Assembly (NCBI GenBank): GCA_021734725.1 | Contig: JAIPIM010000003.1 | Span: forward strand, 1-33,547 | From: Minisyncoccota bacterium | GTDB taxonomy: Bacteria; Verrucomicrobiota; Lentisphaeria; Oligosphaerales; MVZH01 | Direction of reading: 5' to 3' | DNA: 33,547 bases | Part shown: positions 23,901 to 31,832 of the stretch, one piece after another | Layout: each line of letters begins with the position of its first letter | How positions within the stretch are numbered: the first letter of the stretch is position 1 | Notes under the pieces: model-generated | What the model was told of the DNA's origin: nothing | The model's input: the letters and a program-made list of their open reading frames with translations, nothing else | Database searches by the model: none | Position numbers and translations under genes: made by a program

Positions 23901-24069
23901 CCAGCTCATGACGGACCCGCAACTGGTACCGAAAAGCCGCCGCCTGCGACTCGTTGGCCGCGGTCAACACGACGTCATCCCATGTGGGCAAACGCCTTGC
24001 GCCGTGAAGCGCGTCGCTATAGACACGCCAGTTGTTGAGGTGAGCTTGGTGAAAGAAGGCTGTCTGCAT
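20962..24069 (-). CDS. fkp: bifunctional L-fucokinase / L-fucose-1-phosphate guanylyltransferase (Fkp-type)
   Basis: A 1035-residue fusion enzyme for the fucose salvage route: fucose to fucose-1-phosphate to GDP-fucose. The N-terminal half is the guanylyltransferase, with the nucleotide loops RIGSGGATLNVL and VLHSGGDSKRLPQYSAFGKVF. A left-handed beta-helix-like stretch follows (CVIEAGTTVEFSDISRRC). The C-terminal ~370 residues are a GHMP-type kinase: ARIDFAGGWSDTPP (substrate motif), LPKGSGLGTSSILAAGLAKG (ATP loop) and KLAGAGGGGYL (third motif). Length and domain order match Fkp of Bacteroides (about 950 residues) with small insertions. I prefer ATG 24069 (MQTAFF) to the TTG at 24144, which coincides with a candidate -35 box. 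A related heptose or other deoxysugar substrate cannot be excluded from sequence. GDP-fucose would feed surface glycans. Confidence 0.87.
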   Translation of the reverse strand: MQTAFFHQAHLNNWRVYSDALHGARRLPTWDDVVLTAANESQAAAFRYQLRVRHELGMLPKETAFHVVADPGGIRIGSGGATLNVLEQLTAQYGVPPDRGEGEGQAFFADRRILVLHSGGDSKRLPQYSAFGKVFAPIPRLLASGRPSTLFDELFVALSGLPGTIGPGLLLASGDVLLLFDHSQLSLVRPGMTGIAIRTDCETATHHGVFVPDASGRVQLFLHKPALRTLRKYGALSDGGHALVDTGIVYVDANTASALWLDGCAHGGWLHQAVESRTSVNLYGDILSPLAPGTAFESYINDTSDGPAVSALKAIRQSIWDSLRGTPFYVETLHPAKFLHFGTVREYQRLITYDDDDVRALGGKRRVSHVLGEDSRVAETACILHSEVGAQCVIEAGTTVEFSDISRRCTIGKDSVVSNMKLPEDAVVPSNVVVHSLPLASENADNGPTYVVRIWGVDDNPKDGLATATFLGEPMRQWLTRCGISRGDLWPDARTDAECKLWDANLFPVCSSIQEAWEACLWLFKAGKSGSENDGLNRWRHSARCSLHSSYERADLDVLGSSWESLFSELVFHKCRHFFESEHPVARWIDKIPTNKDLGNLIARMSDDKNARYESLDKARWHYSIAVLARMGRESERFRKLSRRHEDRAFREVARVMVAAQNEHAAIAAVTDWKQAAVAVQLPARIDFAGGWSDTPPHALERGGTVLNAAVCLDGEFPVTVEARRLDDPIVRLESQDLGFSTDCCSLDDLQNFANPKDPLALHKAAFCFLVMPKGERASSLQELCKTLGGGLHLASRVSLPKGSGLGTSSILAAGLAKGLLLLGAGNGVTPGYKELFDAAAVIEQMLTTGGGWQDQVGGLVPGLKLSTSGPGAYQELSVKSLNLNAELRRELDRRLIVIDTGQRRLAKNLLRQVMGKWLARETRTVEILSDIQRVAKDMACAIERGDFRTAGERMWWHWELNKELDENTSNEFIDGLMDSIAPYLEGAKLAGAGGGGYLLGIVKDGAQSSLQTAVDSEYGDANVRIHESRIVWEL

Positions 24070-24113
24070 AGGAGTCCACGGGGTTACAGGCAAACAAGCA
24101 GAAAATGACCGCC

Positions 24114-24144
24114 ATCTTAGCTGGACCTTGCGTGAAAAAGTCAA
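24114..24144 (-). promoter_or_regulatory. candidate promoter upstream of fkp
   Basis: On the minus strand TTGACT (24144-24139, five of six) and TAAGAT (24119-24114, four of six) are 19 bases apart, somewhat long, and end 45 bases before the fkp ATG. If correct, the TTG start in the ORF track is part of the -35 element and not a codon. Confidence 0.35.
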
Positions 24145-24155
24145 GCTTGTATCGC

Positions 24156-24167
24156 GTCAACGTTGAC
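24156..24167. promoter_or_regulatory. 12-base perfect palindrome upstream of fkp, possible operator
   Basis: GTCAACGTTGAC is a perfect palindrome centred about 17 bases upstream of the candidate -35 box of fkp. That position suits a regulator site; no regulator gene is nearby. The remainder of the 253-base gap 24070-24322 contains only a short GC hairpin (CGCCTTCAGGCG, 24235-24246) and no gene I can support. Confidence 0.3.
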
Positions 24168-24322
24168 CGAGGAAGGAGCAATGCATTTCACATATCCCAA
24201 CAGCCGACACCGCTCTGACGCGATCTGAGTCGCCCGCCTTCAGGCGTTCCGCGTCCGCCGCGCAGCCTTAATCCACACGACTTCAAGAGATGGCGACAAT
24301 GTGCACCTCGGCCGGCACAAAC

Positions 24323-25405
24323 CTATTGCTCTGTCTCCGCCGGTGACAATGGAACATCGTGCAAAGGAGGCACGGGATTCAGAGGCGGATTCACCGGAAC
24401 AATTTTCGGCCCCACCGGGTCAGGCAGCTGCTCAATCTGCATAAGGATATCGGGATTCACACCGAACACCCAGCTGTCCGCATACCAACAATCGAGTGGT
24501 GCTTCCAGCAGTTCGTTGCACTGTGTACATAACCACTCGGCCGCGTTCATGTAGTCATCCGCATTATGGCCTTCCATAATTTTCGTACCGCGGATAAACT
24601 CGGCCGGCGAATCTTTATCCAGAATAGTCTCCTCCACCAGCACCCGACCGGCAAGAACGTCAAGAGCAAAGTACTCGGTGCGCTTGGGAATGTTCTCCAT
24701 GGCTCCCTTGGCTAATGCACCGTCTTCAAAAAGCACCTTGTGAAGCTTAGCCAATGTAATGTGCAGATCTTGCCCCTGAATGGAGATCAACGGCAAAAAC
24801 GCATAGTCCCGCTCGAGACATGCCAGAACGCCAAATTCAAGGATACTCCCGGCACGGATCGTATCATCCGGCGTGGATACATAATTCCCGTCCACCACCA
24901 CCTCGCCCTCGATACATGCAACTTTCATGTAGTGCGACATGCCGTCTGTATGCAGCAGGTAGGCCACGATAAAATCGGTAGATTTCGCGATGGCCACTCC
25001 CAAGGGCGTTGCAACCTCAAACCCGTATTTCTTCGGCTTATTATCCAACGTTACCTTTACTTCTCCCATGACAAGCCAGACACTGACACGTCTGGGTGTC
25101 TCTTCGTATTTCTGAAAGACCGCACCCGTGCTCTCCAGAAGGCGCACTGTGTTCCCTTCACCGATTTGAACAAGAGCTGAACCGTTTTTTCCCGTCCGAA
25201 ATTCCGTACCAAACGGGTAAGTCGCCCCCTTCTCCGCCGGATAAAATTGCCGCACTTCCTCAGTGCGGACATATACTCGTCCTTTCGTCGCACTGAGCGT
25301 GATTTCATTCTCCACGGCTGCACCTTGCGCACATACGGTATCAGCCCCAAACAATGCCGCCGCACATACGGCTCCACATACTGTCATCCATAACCTGGGT
25401 CTCAT
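24323..25405 (-). CDS. secreted FecR-domain protein
   Basis: A 360-residue exported protein with a FecR-like domain. The first ~28 residues are a signal peptide (basic MRPRLW, hydrophobic AVCAAALFGA, cleavage likely near CAQG). The FecR-type region runs roughly 35-190: GRVYVRTEEV, then FGTEFRTGKNGSALVQIGEG, GEVKVTLDN and FEVATPLGVAIAKSTDFIV, the usual beta-rich pattern with a TPLGVA-like motif. The middle (200-310) is unrecognised and contains a small Cys pair (CTQC). The tail is proline-rich (PVNPPLNPVPPLHDVP), as in proteins that reach across the envelope. No sigma factor or TonB receptor gene is adjacent, so it is probably not a FecIRA sensor. Its promoter and a GGGAG ribosome binding site lie directly upstream. 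It could be a structural or regulatory envelope protein. Confidence 0.75.
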   Translation of the reverse strand: MRPRLWMTVCGAVCAAALFGADTVCAQGAAVENEITLSATKGRVYVRTEEVRQFYPAEKGATYPFGTEFRTGKNGSALVQIGEGNTVRLLESTGAVFQKYEETPRRVSVWLVMGEVKVTLDNKPKKYGFEVATPLGVAIAKSTDFIVAYLLHTDGMSHYMKVACIEGEVVVDGNYVSTPDDTIRAGSILEFGVLACLERDYAFLPLISIQGQDLHITLAKLHKVLFEDGALAKGAMENIPKRTEYFALDVLAGRVLVEETILDKDSPAEFIRGTKIMEGHNADDYMNAAEWLCTQCNELLEAPLDCWYADSWVFGVNPDILMQIEQLPDPVGPKIVPVNPPLNPVPPLHDVPLSPAETEQ

Positions 25406-25431
25406 GGTTTTACTCCCTGCTCTGATTATTG

Positions 25432-25461
25432 ATAATACGAATCGGTTGAAGTTGTTCTCAA
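25432..25461 (-). promoter_or_regulatory. sigma70-like promoter for the FecR-domain gene
   Basis: On the minus strand TTGAGA (25461-25456) and TATTAT (25437-25432) are 18 bases apart, in the short gap after cysQ and about 26 bases before the FecR-domain gene's ATG. This would separate that gene from the cys operon transcript. Confidence 0.5.
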
Positions 25462-25462
25462 C

Positions 25463-25495
25463 ACCTTTAAGCTAGCTTCTCTTTCGCGAAAGGTC
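25463..25495. repeat. palindrome cluster immediately after cysQ
   Basis: CTTTCGCGAAAG (25481-25492) and AAGCTAGCTT (25469-25478) are perfect palindromes, and ACCTTT/AAAGGT brackets the set. It touches the cysQ stop. No T-run follows on the minus strand. The 14-mer TTTCGCGAAAGGTC (25482-25495) matches 13 of 14 bases of 29836-29849, at the other end of the cys gene cassette. Confidence 0.5.
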
Positions 25496-26300
25496 AATAC
25501 CGTCCACGGGTTTGGACGTCGGGTTTGCAGGAGAACGGCGAATATACCACAAACCCCTGATGCTTCAGTATGGCACGCGGCGAGTAACTCAACGGGATAC
25601 CGTCCAAATCCGTCACACAACAACCGGATTCACGCGCAATAATGGTGCCTACCCCCGTGTCCCAATACCATGTCGGCCCCAGTCGCGGGTATACATCGGC
25701 AACACCCTCGGCGACAAGACACATCTTGAGAGAACTTCCTGATGGAATGGTTTTTCGCACCCCGTTCCGCACCAGCCAATGCCGAGTCTCCGCCGATGAA
25801 TGCGACCGGCTCACTACGGCGGTTAAACGGTCGCTTTCTCGCCTGACATGCAACCGTTCAGCTTCGCCCTTATCCGCTCGCCGGAACGTTCCGCCACCAC
25901 GACTGGCCCAATAGATGACCTTGGCAGCCGGAACATAAATCACACCAAGCACCGGATCGCTATCCTCAACCAAGGCAATATTGACGGTGTATTCCGGCAG
26001 TCCCTTAATGAATTCCTTCGTGCCGTCCAGCGGGTCTACCAGCCAATACCTGAAGCAGTTTGCGCTCTCAACGGTTTTTATCTCACCCTCCTCCGAGATC
26101 ACGGGGATGTCCGGGTCAAATCGACACAGGCCCTCAGCAATCACTTTGTGCGAATGCATATCCGCTCGGGTTACCGGTGAACCGTCCACCTTCTCGGCAA
26201 CTGTGCGAGGTTCGTTCTCAATGGCGGTTATTGCGCTGCCGGCTTCCAACGCAATCTCGCGACATACTTCCAAGATATTCTTGAGGTTCTCGTCACTCAC
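25494..26300 (-). CDS. cysQ: 3'(2'),5'-bisphosphate nucleotidase CysQ
   Basis: CysQ removes the 3'-phosphate from PAP, the by-product of PAPS use, and so prevents PAP build-up in cells that make sulfated products or reduce PAPS. The 268-residue protein has the lithium-sensitive phosphatase motifs: VISEEGE, the metal and substrate site [15 protein letters not shown], and [16 protein letters not shown] near the C-terminus. Length is close to the E. coli enzyme (246), with a short tail. The start is GTG, with AAGGAT nine bases upstream. It overlaps the cysNC stop by eight bases, so the two are coupled. An inositol-monophosphatase relative is the alternative, but the sulfate-activation neighbours make CysQ the better call. 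Confidence 0.92.
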   Translation of the reverse strand: MSDENLKNILEVCREIALEAGSAITAIENEPRTVAEKVDGSPVTRADMHSHKVIAEGLCRFDPDIPVISEEGEIKTVESANCFRYWLVDPLDGTKEFIKGLPEYTVNIALVEDSDPVLGVIYVPAAKVIYWASRGGGTFRRADKGEAERLHVRRESDRLTAVVSRSHSSAETRHWLVRNGVRKTIPSGSSLKMCLVAEGVADVYPRLGPTWYWDTGVGTIIARESGCCVTDLDGIPLSYSPRAILKHQGFVVYSPFSCKPDVQTRGRY

Positions 26301-28236
26301 CGGTATTTATCCTTGCAATAATACCCCGCTGGGCCAGCACCGCCAAAATACGCTCTACCGCCTCGTCCACCGTCAGTTCGTGCGTCGGCAACTCAACATC
26401 GGCATTCACGGGCGGCTCATACGGCGCGCTCACGCCGGAGAAGTTGCGGATTCGACCGTCCCGCGCCCTTTCGTAGAGCCCTTCCGCATCCCGTTTTTCG
26501 CATGCGCTAAGTGGTGTACTTACATACACTTCCACAAACCTGTCCTCACCCACGGCTTGCCGCGCGTGATCCCGCCCTTCGCGATAGGGCGATACGAACG
26601 CGGCAATGGTGATCATGCCAATCTCGTTACAAAGCTTCGCGACCTCGGCGGCTCGGCGAATATTCTCCGAACGGTCATTGCCGGAAAATCCCAAGTCACG
26701 GCTCACGCCAAGACGAAGATTCTCACCATCCAGAACGTGAGCAAAATACCCCATCTCGAACAACCGTTTTTCCAGTGCATATGCAACCGTAGATTTGCCC
26801 GCCTTCGGCAGCCCGGTCAGCCAGATCGTGGCTGGGCTTTGCCGCAAACGAGCAGTCCGTTCATCCAGCGTAACACCGCTCTGCTTCGGATGTATATCCC
26901 TGCTGACAGGACGTTCCTGCTGCTTTTCTTCCACAATCAGGTCGTTAGGTTCCTGTTCCAAGATCATGCCTGCGCCAACCGTGACGTTCGAAGTACGGTC
27001 AATGATAATGAAGGATCCCGTGGCATGATTTTGGCGATAAGGATCGAAAGCAAGGGGGCGATGCAACTCAAACACGGCGCGCCCAATCTCGTTCAGCCCA
27101 AGCTTCGCCGCTTTCTCTCTGTGCAGAGTATTGACGTTAACCGCGTAACGAACATCGGAGACCAGCGCCGGCACCGTATTGGTGGTCTGCTTTAGCAAGT
27201 ACGTCTCATTGGCGACCATGTCGGCATCACTCATCCACACTACCATGGCCTCAAGCCGTCGTTCGATACGGGGGACATTATTGACGTGTACAATCATATC
27301 CCCCCGGCTCACATCAATCTCGTCGGCCAGCGTAACCGTTGTCGACATTGGCGGGAACGCCTCCTCCATGTCACCATCATACCCGACAATTGAGGCCACT
27401 TTCGAACGCTGACCGGCGGGCAACACCAAAACGTCGTCGCCAACCCTGAGTATGCCAGACCCCACAGTCCCGCAAAAACCACGAAAGCTCCGGTCGGGCC
27501 GCAACACATACTGCACGGGATATCGCAAGTCAATAAGATTCCGGTCACTCGCAACGTGTACCGTTTCCAAATAGTCGAGCAACGGAGGACCATGATACCA
27601 CGGCATCCTGTCGCTTTCCTCGACTACGTTGTCCCCTTTGAGCGCGGAGAGCGGAATGAATTCAATGTCCGGTATCTCCAATTTGGTCGTGAAATCAATG
27701 TAGTCCTCTCTGATCTTTTGAAAGTACGCCTCGGAATAATCCACCAAATCCATTTTGTTGACAGCCACAACGACGTGCTTAATACCGAGCAGGGAAGCGA
27801 TAAAGGTGTGTCGACGCGTCTGGGGGAGCACGCCTTGTTCAGCATCGATGAGAATGACCGCCAGATCGGCCGTCGAGGCCCCCGTCGCCATGTTCCGAGT
27901 ATACTGCTCGTGTCCCGGACTGTCGGCAATGATGAATTTTCGCCTGGGCGTTGAAAAATAACGGTAGGCAACATCAATCGTAATGCCTTGTTCCAGCTCG
28001 GCCCGCAACCCGTCCAACAGCATTGCATAGTCAATATCCTCTCCGGCCGATCCATGGCGAGCCGAATCGCGCTTCAAGGCGGACACCTGATCCTCGTATA
28101 CGGTTTTGCTGTCAAACAGTAAACGCCCGATGAGCGTCGATTTACCGTCGTCCACACTTCCCGCTGTAAGCAGTCTCAGAAGGTCCTTCTGCTCGCTCTC
28201 CGCAAACAACTGTTGCACTTTGGTGGAAGAATCCAT
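26293..28236 (-). CDS. cysNC: bifunctional sulfate adenylyltransferase subunit 1 / adenylylsulfate kinase (CysNC, NodQ-like)
   Basis: A 647-residue fusion. The N-terminal ~440 residues are the GTPase subunit of ATP sulfurylase: G1 loop [16 protein letters not shown] (26-34 core), [17 protein letters not shown], and VNKMDLVD for guanine binding. It works with CysD to make APS from sulfate and ATP. The C-terminal ~190 residues are an APS kinase that makes PAPS, with P-loop GLPKAGKST at about 475-483 in place of the usual GLSGSGKST. It also has [17 protein letters not shown] and the conserved AAFVSPYRE. The fusion matches NodQ-type enzymes, known from sulfated Nod factor and other PAPS pathways. 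A second, stand-alone APS kinase lies two genes upstream. The gene begins six bases after cysD with a poor ribosome binding site, so translation probably depends on cysD. Confidence 0.95.
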   Translation of the reverse strand: MDSSTKVQQLFAESEQKDLLRLLTAGSVDDGKSTLIGRLLFDSKTVYEDQVSALKRDSARHGSAGEDIDYAMLLDGLRAELEQGITIDVAYRYFSTPRRKFIIADSPGHEQYTRNMATGASTADLAVILIDAEQGVLPQTRRHTFIASLLGIKHVVVAVNKMDLVDYSEAYFQKIREDYIDFTTKLEIPDIEFIPLSALKGDNVVEESDRMPWYHGPPLLDYLETVHVASDRNLIDLRYPVQYVLRPDRSFRGFCGTVGSGILRVGDDVLVLPAGQRSKVASIVGYDGDMEEAFPPMSTTVTLADEIDVSRGDMIVHVNNVPRIERRLEAMVVWMSDADMVANETYLLKQTTNTVPALVSDVRYAVNVNTLHREKAAKLGLNEIGRAVFELHRPLAFDPYRQNHATGSFIIIDRTSNVTVGAGMILEQEPNDLIVEEKQQERPVSRDIHPKQSGVTLDERTARLRQSPATIWLTGLPKAGKSTVAYALEKRLFEMGYFAHVLDGENLRLGVSRDLGFSGNDRSENIRRAAEVAKLCNEIGMITIAAFVSPYREGRDHARQAVGEDRFVEVYVSTPLSACEKRDAEGLYERARDGRIRNFSGVSAPYEPPVNADVELPTHELTVDEAVERILAVLAQRGIIARINTGE

Positions 28237-28242
28237 GACCGG

Positions 28243-29148
28243 TTAAAAGTACCCTTCGCGTTTTTTCAGTTCCATGCTTCCCTCGGCGTCGTGATCAATC
28301 ACGCGTGTCGCGCGTTCCGAATCCCGCGCCAGCATGGTTTCTTCAATAATTTTCTCCAGGGTATCGGCATTGGAGGGTACCGCGCCAGTACACGGATAAC
28401 AGCCCAGCGTGCGGAATCGGCACATGATCCTCCGCGGCTTCTCGCCTGCTTGCAGCGGGATGGGGCCGTCCAGGGGAATAAGCTGTCCGTCCCGCACAAT
28501 CATCTCCCGCTCCCTGGCAAAATACATGGGAACAATCGGAATCTGCTCAACGTAGATGTAATGCCAAATGTCAAGCTCCGTCCAATTGGACAGCGGAAAA
28601 ACACGAATGGACTCTCCCTTGTCATGGCGACCATTGTATATGTTCCAAAGCTCCGGACGCTGATTCTTGGGATCCCATTGGCCAAACTTGTCGCGAAACG
28701 AATAAACCCGTTCCTTGGCACGTGACTTTTCTTCGTCCCGCCGGGCACCGCCAAATGCCGCGTCGTATGCTCCCTCGGTCAATGCATCCAATAAGGCTTG
28801 GGTTTTCAGCAACCCGCAACATTTCTGAGTTCCAAGATCAAAAGGGTTGGCGTTCTGCCGGATAGCTTCTTCATTTGTGTGGACAATCAGCCGAACACTG
28901 GGCTCTCGCGCAATCCGGTCACGAAATTCATACATTTCCTTGAATTTATAGGTGGTGTCAATATGCAGAAGGGGAAACGGAAGCTTGCCCGGGTAAAAAG
29001 CTTTCTGCGCGAGTCGCAGCATGACGGACGAGTCCTTGCCGATCGAATAGAGCATGACCGGGTTGTCAAATTCGGCCACCACCTCTCGCATGATATGGAT
29101 ACTCTCGGCCTCGAGTTGTTTAAGATCGGTTAAGCGATATCGACTCAT
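28243..29148 (-). CDS. cysD: sulfate adenylyltransferase subunit 2 (CysD)
   Basis: CysD, the catalytic N-type ATP pyrophosphatase subunit of ATP sulfurylase, joins sulfate to AMP and partners with the GTPase CysN. The 301-residue length equals the E. coli protein (302). Motifs: the PP-loop-type [14 protein letters not shown], then [28 protein letters not shown] and [15 protein letters not shown], with the Cys-containing [12 protein letters not shown] near the end. I start it at ATG 29148 (MSRYRLTD), with AAGGA six bases upstream. The ORF-track version has 26 extra residues read from inside cysC. Its ATG overlaps the cysC stop (ATGA), showing coupling. Confidence 0.96.
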   Translation of the reverse strand: MSRYRLTDLKQLEAESIHIMREVVAEFDNPVMLYSIGKDSSVMLRLAQKAFYPGKLPFPLLHIDTTYKFKEMYEFRDRIAREPSVRLIVHTNEEAIRQNANPFDLGTQKCCGLLKTQALLDALTEGAYDAAFGGARRDEEKSRAKERVYSFRDKFGQWDPKNQRPELWNIYNGRHDKGESIRVFPLSNWTELDIWHYIYVEQIPIVPMYFAREREMIVRDGQLIPLDGPIPLQAGEKPRRIMCRFRTLGCYPCTGAVPSNADTLEKIIEETMLARDSERATRVIDHDAEGSMELKKREGYF

Positions 29149-29801
29149 GCTTTTCCTTCCGATGGGTCGGTTGGCGGGAAGAGAAAACGTTCCCCTGTAA
29201 GATAATCCACTACCCGTTGAACACAAACAGCCACAGGTTGCTCGGACGTATCCAAGCGAACGTCCGGATGGAGGGGGGGCTCATAGGGTGCATTCACGCC
29301 CGTGAATTCCCGTAGTTCGCCCGATCGGGCTTTCTTATACAAATTCTTGGGGTCCCGAGCCTCGCACGTTGCCACAGGCACATCCAGATAAACTTCAACG
29401 AAACGATCATCGCCACAAAGTCCACGCACGCGCTGGCGATCGTCGCGATAGGGAGAAATGAACGCGGTCAACGTAAGTATGCCACAGTCGGCAAACAATG
29501 TGGCAACCTCACCGATACGCCGGATATTTTCGCACCGTTCGTCGGGGGAAAACCCGAGATCCGCGTTCAGTCCGTGGCGTACGTTGTCGCCATCCAGAAC
29601 ATACGCAAGATGCCCCTCGTCGATGAGTCGTTCCTCCAATGCTCGAGCAATGGTGGATTTACCGGAGCCGCTAAGGCCCGTAAACCATATCACCCCACCC
29701 CGTTGGCCCAACAGCACCTCGCGCTGTCGACGTGTGACAGCCCCGCTGTGCCACGTGACGTTGCGCCGAGTGTCGTCATTGAATTGGTCGCTTTGGCTCA
29801 T
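29145..29801 (-). CDS. cysC: adenylylsulfate kinase (CysC), stand-alone
   Basis: APS kinase, converting APS and ATP to PAPS. The 218-residue protein has an intact P-loop GLSGSGKST (42-50), the [21 protein letters not shown] substrate region and the conserved [10 protein letters not shown]. This region resembles E. coli CysC more closely than the APS kinase domain at the end of CysNC does. It is the first gene of the cysC-cysD-cysNC-cysQ block and overlaps cysD by four bases. No good ribosome binding site is visible before ATG 29801. With this gene the operon encodes two APS kinase activities, which points to high PAPS demand. Confidence 0.95.
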   Translation of the reverse strand: MSQSDQFNDDTRRNVTWHSGAVTRRQREVLLGQRGGVIWFTGLSGSGKSTIARALEERLIDEGHLAYVLDGDNVRHGLNADLGFSPDERCENIRRIGEVATLFADCGILTLTAFISPYRDDRQRVRGLCGDDRFVEVYLDVPVATCEARDPKNLYKKARSGELREFTGVNAPYEPPLHPDVRLDTSEQPVAVCVQRVVDYLTGERFLFPPTDPSEGKA

Positions 29802-29830
29802 AAATGTTATCTGGATGGACCTCCGAGTCA

Positions 29831-29849
29831 GACCTTTTCGCGGAAGGTC
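29831..29849. repeat. hairpin between the polymerase-like gene and cysC
   Basis: GACCTTTTCGCGGAAGGTC folds into a six-base perfect stem extended by two wobble pairs, four bases after the stop of the polymerase-like gene. It has no T-run. It shares 13 of 14 bases with the palindrome after cysQ, in the same orientation. Confidence 0.45.
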
Positions 29850-29852
29850 GAG

Positions 29853-31832
29853 TTACTCTGATCGATAGTTGGACATCTCGCTCGTCAACCAAGGGCGCAG
29901 GTCAACCACATGCCGGGCCGCACGATCCGCCCGTTCAACGTTGCCTAGGCCATATTCCGTTTTGGCCAGCACCCGCCAGACTTTGTAATTGTTCGGGTTA
30001 TAGGCCCCCGCCTGTCGCATCATGGAGATTCCCGCTTCCGAGACAGGGCCAAGCTTGCCCCCGTCGGCGTATCGGACAATATCGTCATTTATCAGACGTC
30101 GGCCTAATTCATACCAGGGCAACCAATAGGCCGGCGCCCATTGCACAGCCTTCCGCAGCTTGGCCAGGGAACATTGCCCAAGATAACCATTACGGTCCAA
30201 CCGGTATGCATCCGCCCCGAAGACGAGTACAAGAGTAAGGACAATCACGCCCAGAACCGACACGATGCGCCGTTGCCATTCATCCACATTCTTTTGCGCG
30301 TCCAGCGCACTCTTGCCCATGGTCTGAGAAAACGGAACCGCAACGGCCGTCAATATACCGAGGAGCACGGCATTCAACGGTATCCTCGCACCGAAATCCA
30401 CCATCCAGTTGGCAGCCATAGCAACCCACATTCCCGCCGCGGCAGGCAAAAATACGCCGGAGGTGCACGGTTGGGACGCGCAGATTGCCGCCGAAGGCCC
30501 CGTGAATCTCCGCCTCGATTTCAGCAACGATACTCGGCCTCCCAATCTGGCGTAAATTATGGAGCACCAAATACTGCCGGTAACAAGTACGACCAGAATC
30601 GTCCCTATCCCCCCCCCCTCCGCCAATATCTGCACATATTCGTTCTCGGCATGGAGAGCGCCTTTGCGTGAGTCCGATGTTTTATACGCTGGATACACGG
30701 TACGGAAGGCACCAAATCCTGCTCCCGCAACTGGAAATCGTCGCCATATTCGAAGAGCGTCCGACCACATTTGGAAACGCGTTTGAGCGCTTGCTGTTTC
30801 CGTCGCATCCCGGAGAGAATCTATCCTCTCCCGGCTGCTCTCGGATGGCCAAAGAAGAAGGGCCAAAACAACAGCCATCCCCAGCATACTGGCAACCGTT
30901 GCAGCTAGAGGACGACTCTTGACAAGCAGCGCCGAAGTCGCCCCAACCCCAATGACAAGCGTCAAAATACCTCCGCGCGACAGTGAAAAGAAAGCACCCG
31001 CCACCAACGCCGCAAAACACATACCGTAGATCACGATACGTAACAAGCCCACGGCATTGCCTGGCGCTGGCGGACGTTGCCCCTCGGATGCCGCGGCGTC
31101 ATCACGTATTGTCCATCGATGAGGACCGTGCGGACGAACAGTGAGAAGCAATGCAAACGGGGAAAGAATCGCACAGAAAAAGGCAAAATGATTCCGGTTA
31201 ACAAAGGGTCCCATGGATTTGCCGTGCGGTACGGCAATCAGCCACAACAGCTTTTTCCCCTGCGGAAAAACGACTTGTCCCAGTATCCCCAGCACGGCAA
31301 TACACCCCGCCCCCAAAACAATAACCTGAACTAAACGACTCCTAAATGGGAAGGGCAAACCAACCACAAGCCAGAAGGCAGCCCATATACTGACGGTAAG
31401 AAAAAGAAAACGCAGAGTTCCTGCCGCGTTGAAGGATAATCGCCCCAATACCACTTTGCGCTGCCGTTTCATGCTGACGGAAGTATCCTCCTCCGTGAAT
31501 GAAACGCCACCTTGCGCTGGGGCGTCCATAACATCCTCCGACAACGTCACAGCCTCATGTGCACGCCGAAAAAAGGTGGCGCGCAGCTCTGGCATCAGCA
31601 AGATGGGCCAAGGCATGAGTGTGCTGAGGATAAAGATAAGCGCGACTAGACTTGAATACCAAGTCACCCTCGACGCATTCCAAGGAGAAGACTTCCGCTG
31701 TAATACCAAGACCAGCGTAAGACCCGCCGCCGACACCCTGACCCCTCCGTCAAGGCCGCCGCCGGCAAATACCAAGTACGTCAGGATACCCAGCAAGAAA
31801 ACTGTAACCATAATCCGGGCGCGCAACGTCAC
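29853..31832 (-). CDS. O-antigen ligase/Wzy-like polysaccharide polymerase with TPR-like C-terminus
   Basis: A 659-residue polytopic inner-membrane protein of the O-antigen ligase/Wzy_C type, expected to polymerise or transfer lipid-linked glycan repeats on the periplasmic side. About a dozen hydrophobic segments are visible. Between them lie the family motif GPFVNRNHFAFF, the FFSLSRGG helix start, and the long periplasmic loop containing FQMWSDALRIWRRFPVAGAGFGAFRTVYP and HAENEYVQILAEGG, typical of this superfamily. A charged insert (about 90-125) separates the first helices from the rest. The last ~110 residues are soluble and TPR-like (WYELGRRL, VWRVLAKTEYGLGNVERADRAARH). The GTG start overlaps the kinase gene stop by four bases (GTGA), so it is coupled to the Wzc-like kinase. 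Ligase and polymerase cannot be told apart by sequence. Confidence 0.82.
   Translation of the reverse strand: MTLRARIMVTVFLLGILTYLVFAGGGLDGGVRVSAAGLTLVLVLQRKSSPWNASRVTWYSSLVALIFILSTLMPWPILLMPELRATFFRRAHEAVTLSEDVMDAPAQGGVSFTEEDTSVSMKRQRKVVLGRLSFNAAGTLRFLFLTVSIWAAFWLVVGLPFPFRSRLVQVIVLGAGCIAVLGILGQVVFPQGKKLLWLIAVPHGKSMGPFVNRNHFAFFCAILSPFALLLTVRPHGPHRWTIRDDAAASEGQRPPAPGNAVGLLRIVIYGMCFAALVAGAFFSLSRGGILTLVIGVGATSALLVKSRPLAATVASMLGMAVVLALLLWPSESSRERIDSLRDATETASAQTRFQMWSDALRIWRRFPVAGAGFGAFRTVYPAYKTSDSRKGALHAENEYVQILAEGGGIGTILVVLVTGSIWCSIIYARLGGRVSLLKSRRRFTGPSAAICASQPCTSGVFLPAAAGMWVAMAANWMVDFGARIPLNAVLLGILTAVAVPFSQTMGKSALDAQKNVDEWQRRIVSVLGVIVLTLVLVFGADAYRLDRNGYLGQCSLAKLRKAVQWAPAYWLPWYELGRRLINDDIVRYADGGKLGPVSEAGISMMRQAGAYNPNNYKVWRVLAKTEYGLGNVERADRAARHVVDLRPWLTSEMSNYRSE

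Noticed and set aside
25981-27195. 404-residue plus-strand ORF over cysQ and cysNC
   Set aside because: Spans the antisense of two well-supported genes and has a composition typical of a shadow frame (rich in Arg, Ser, His), with no domain.
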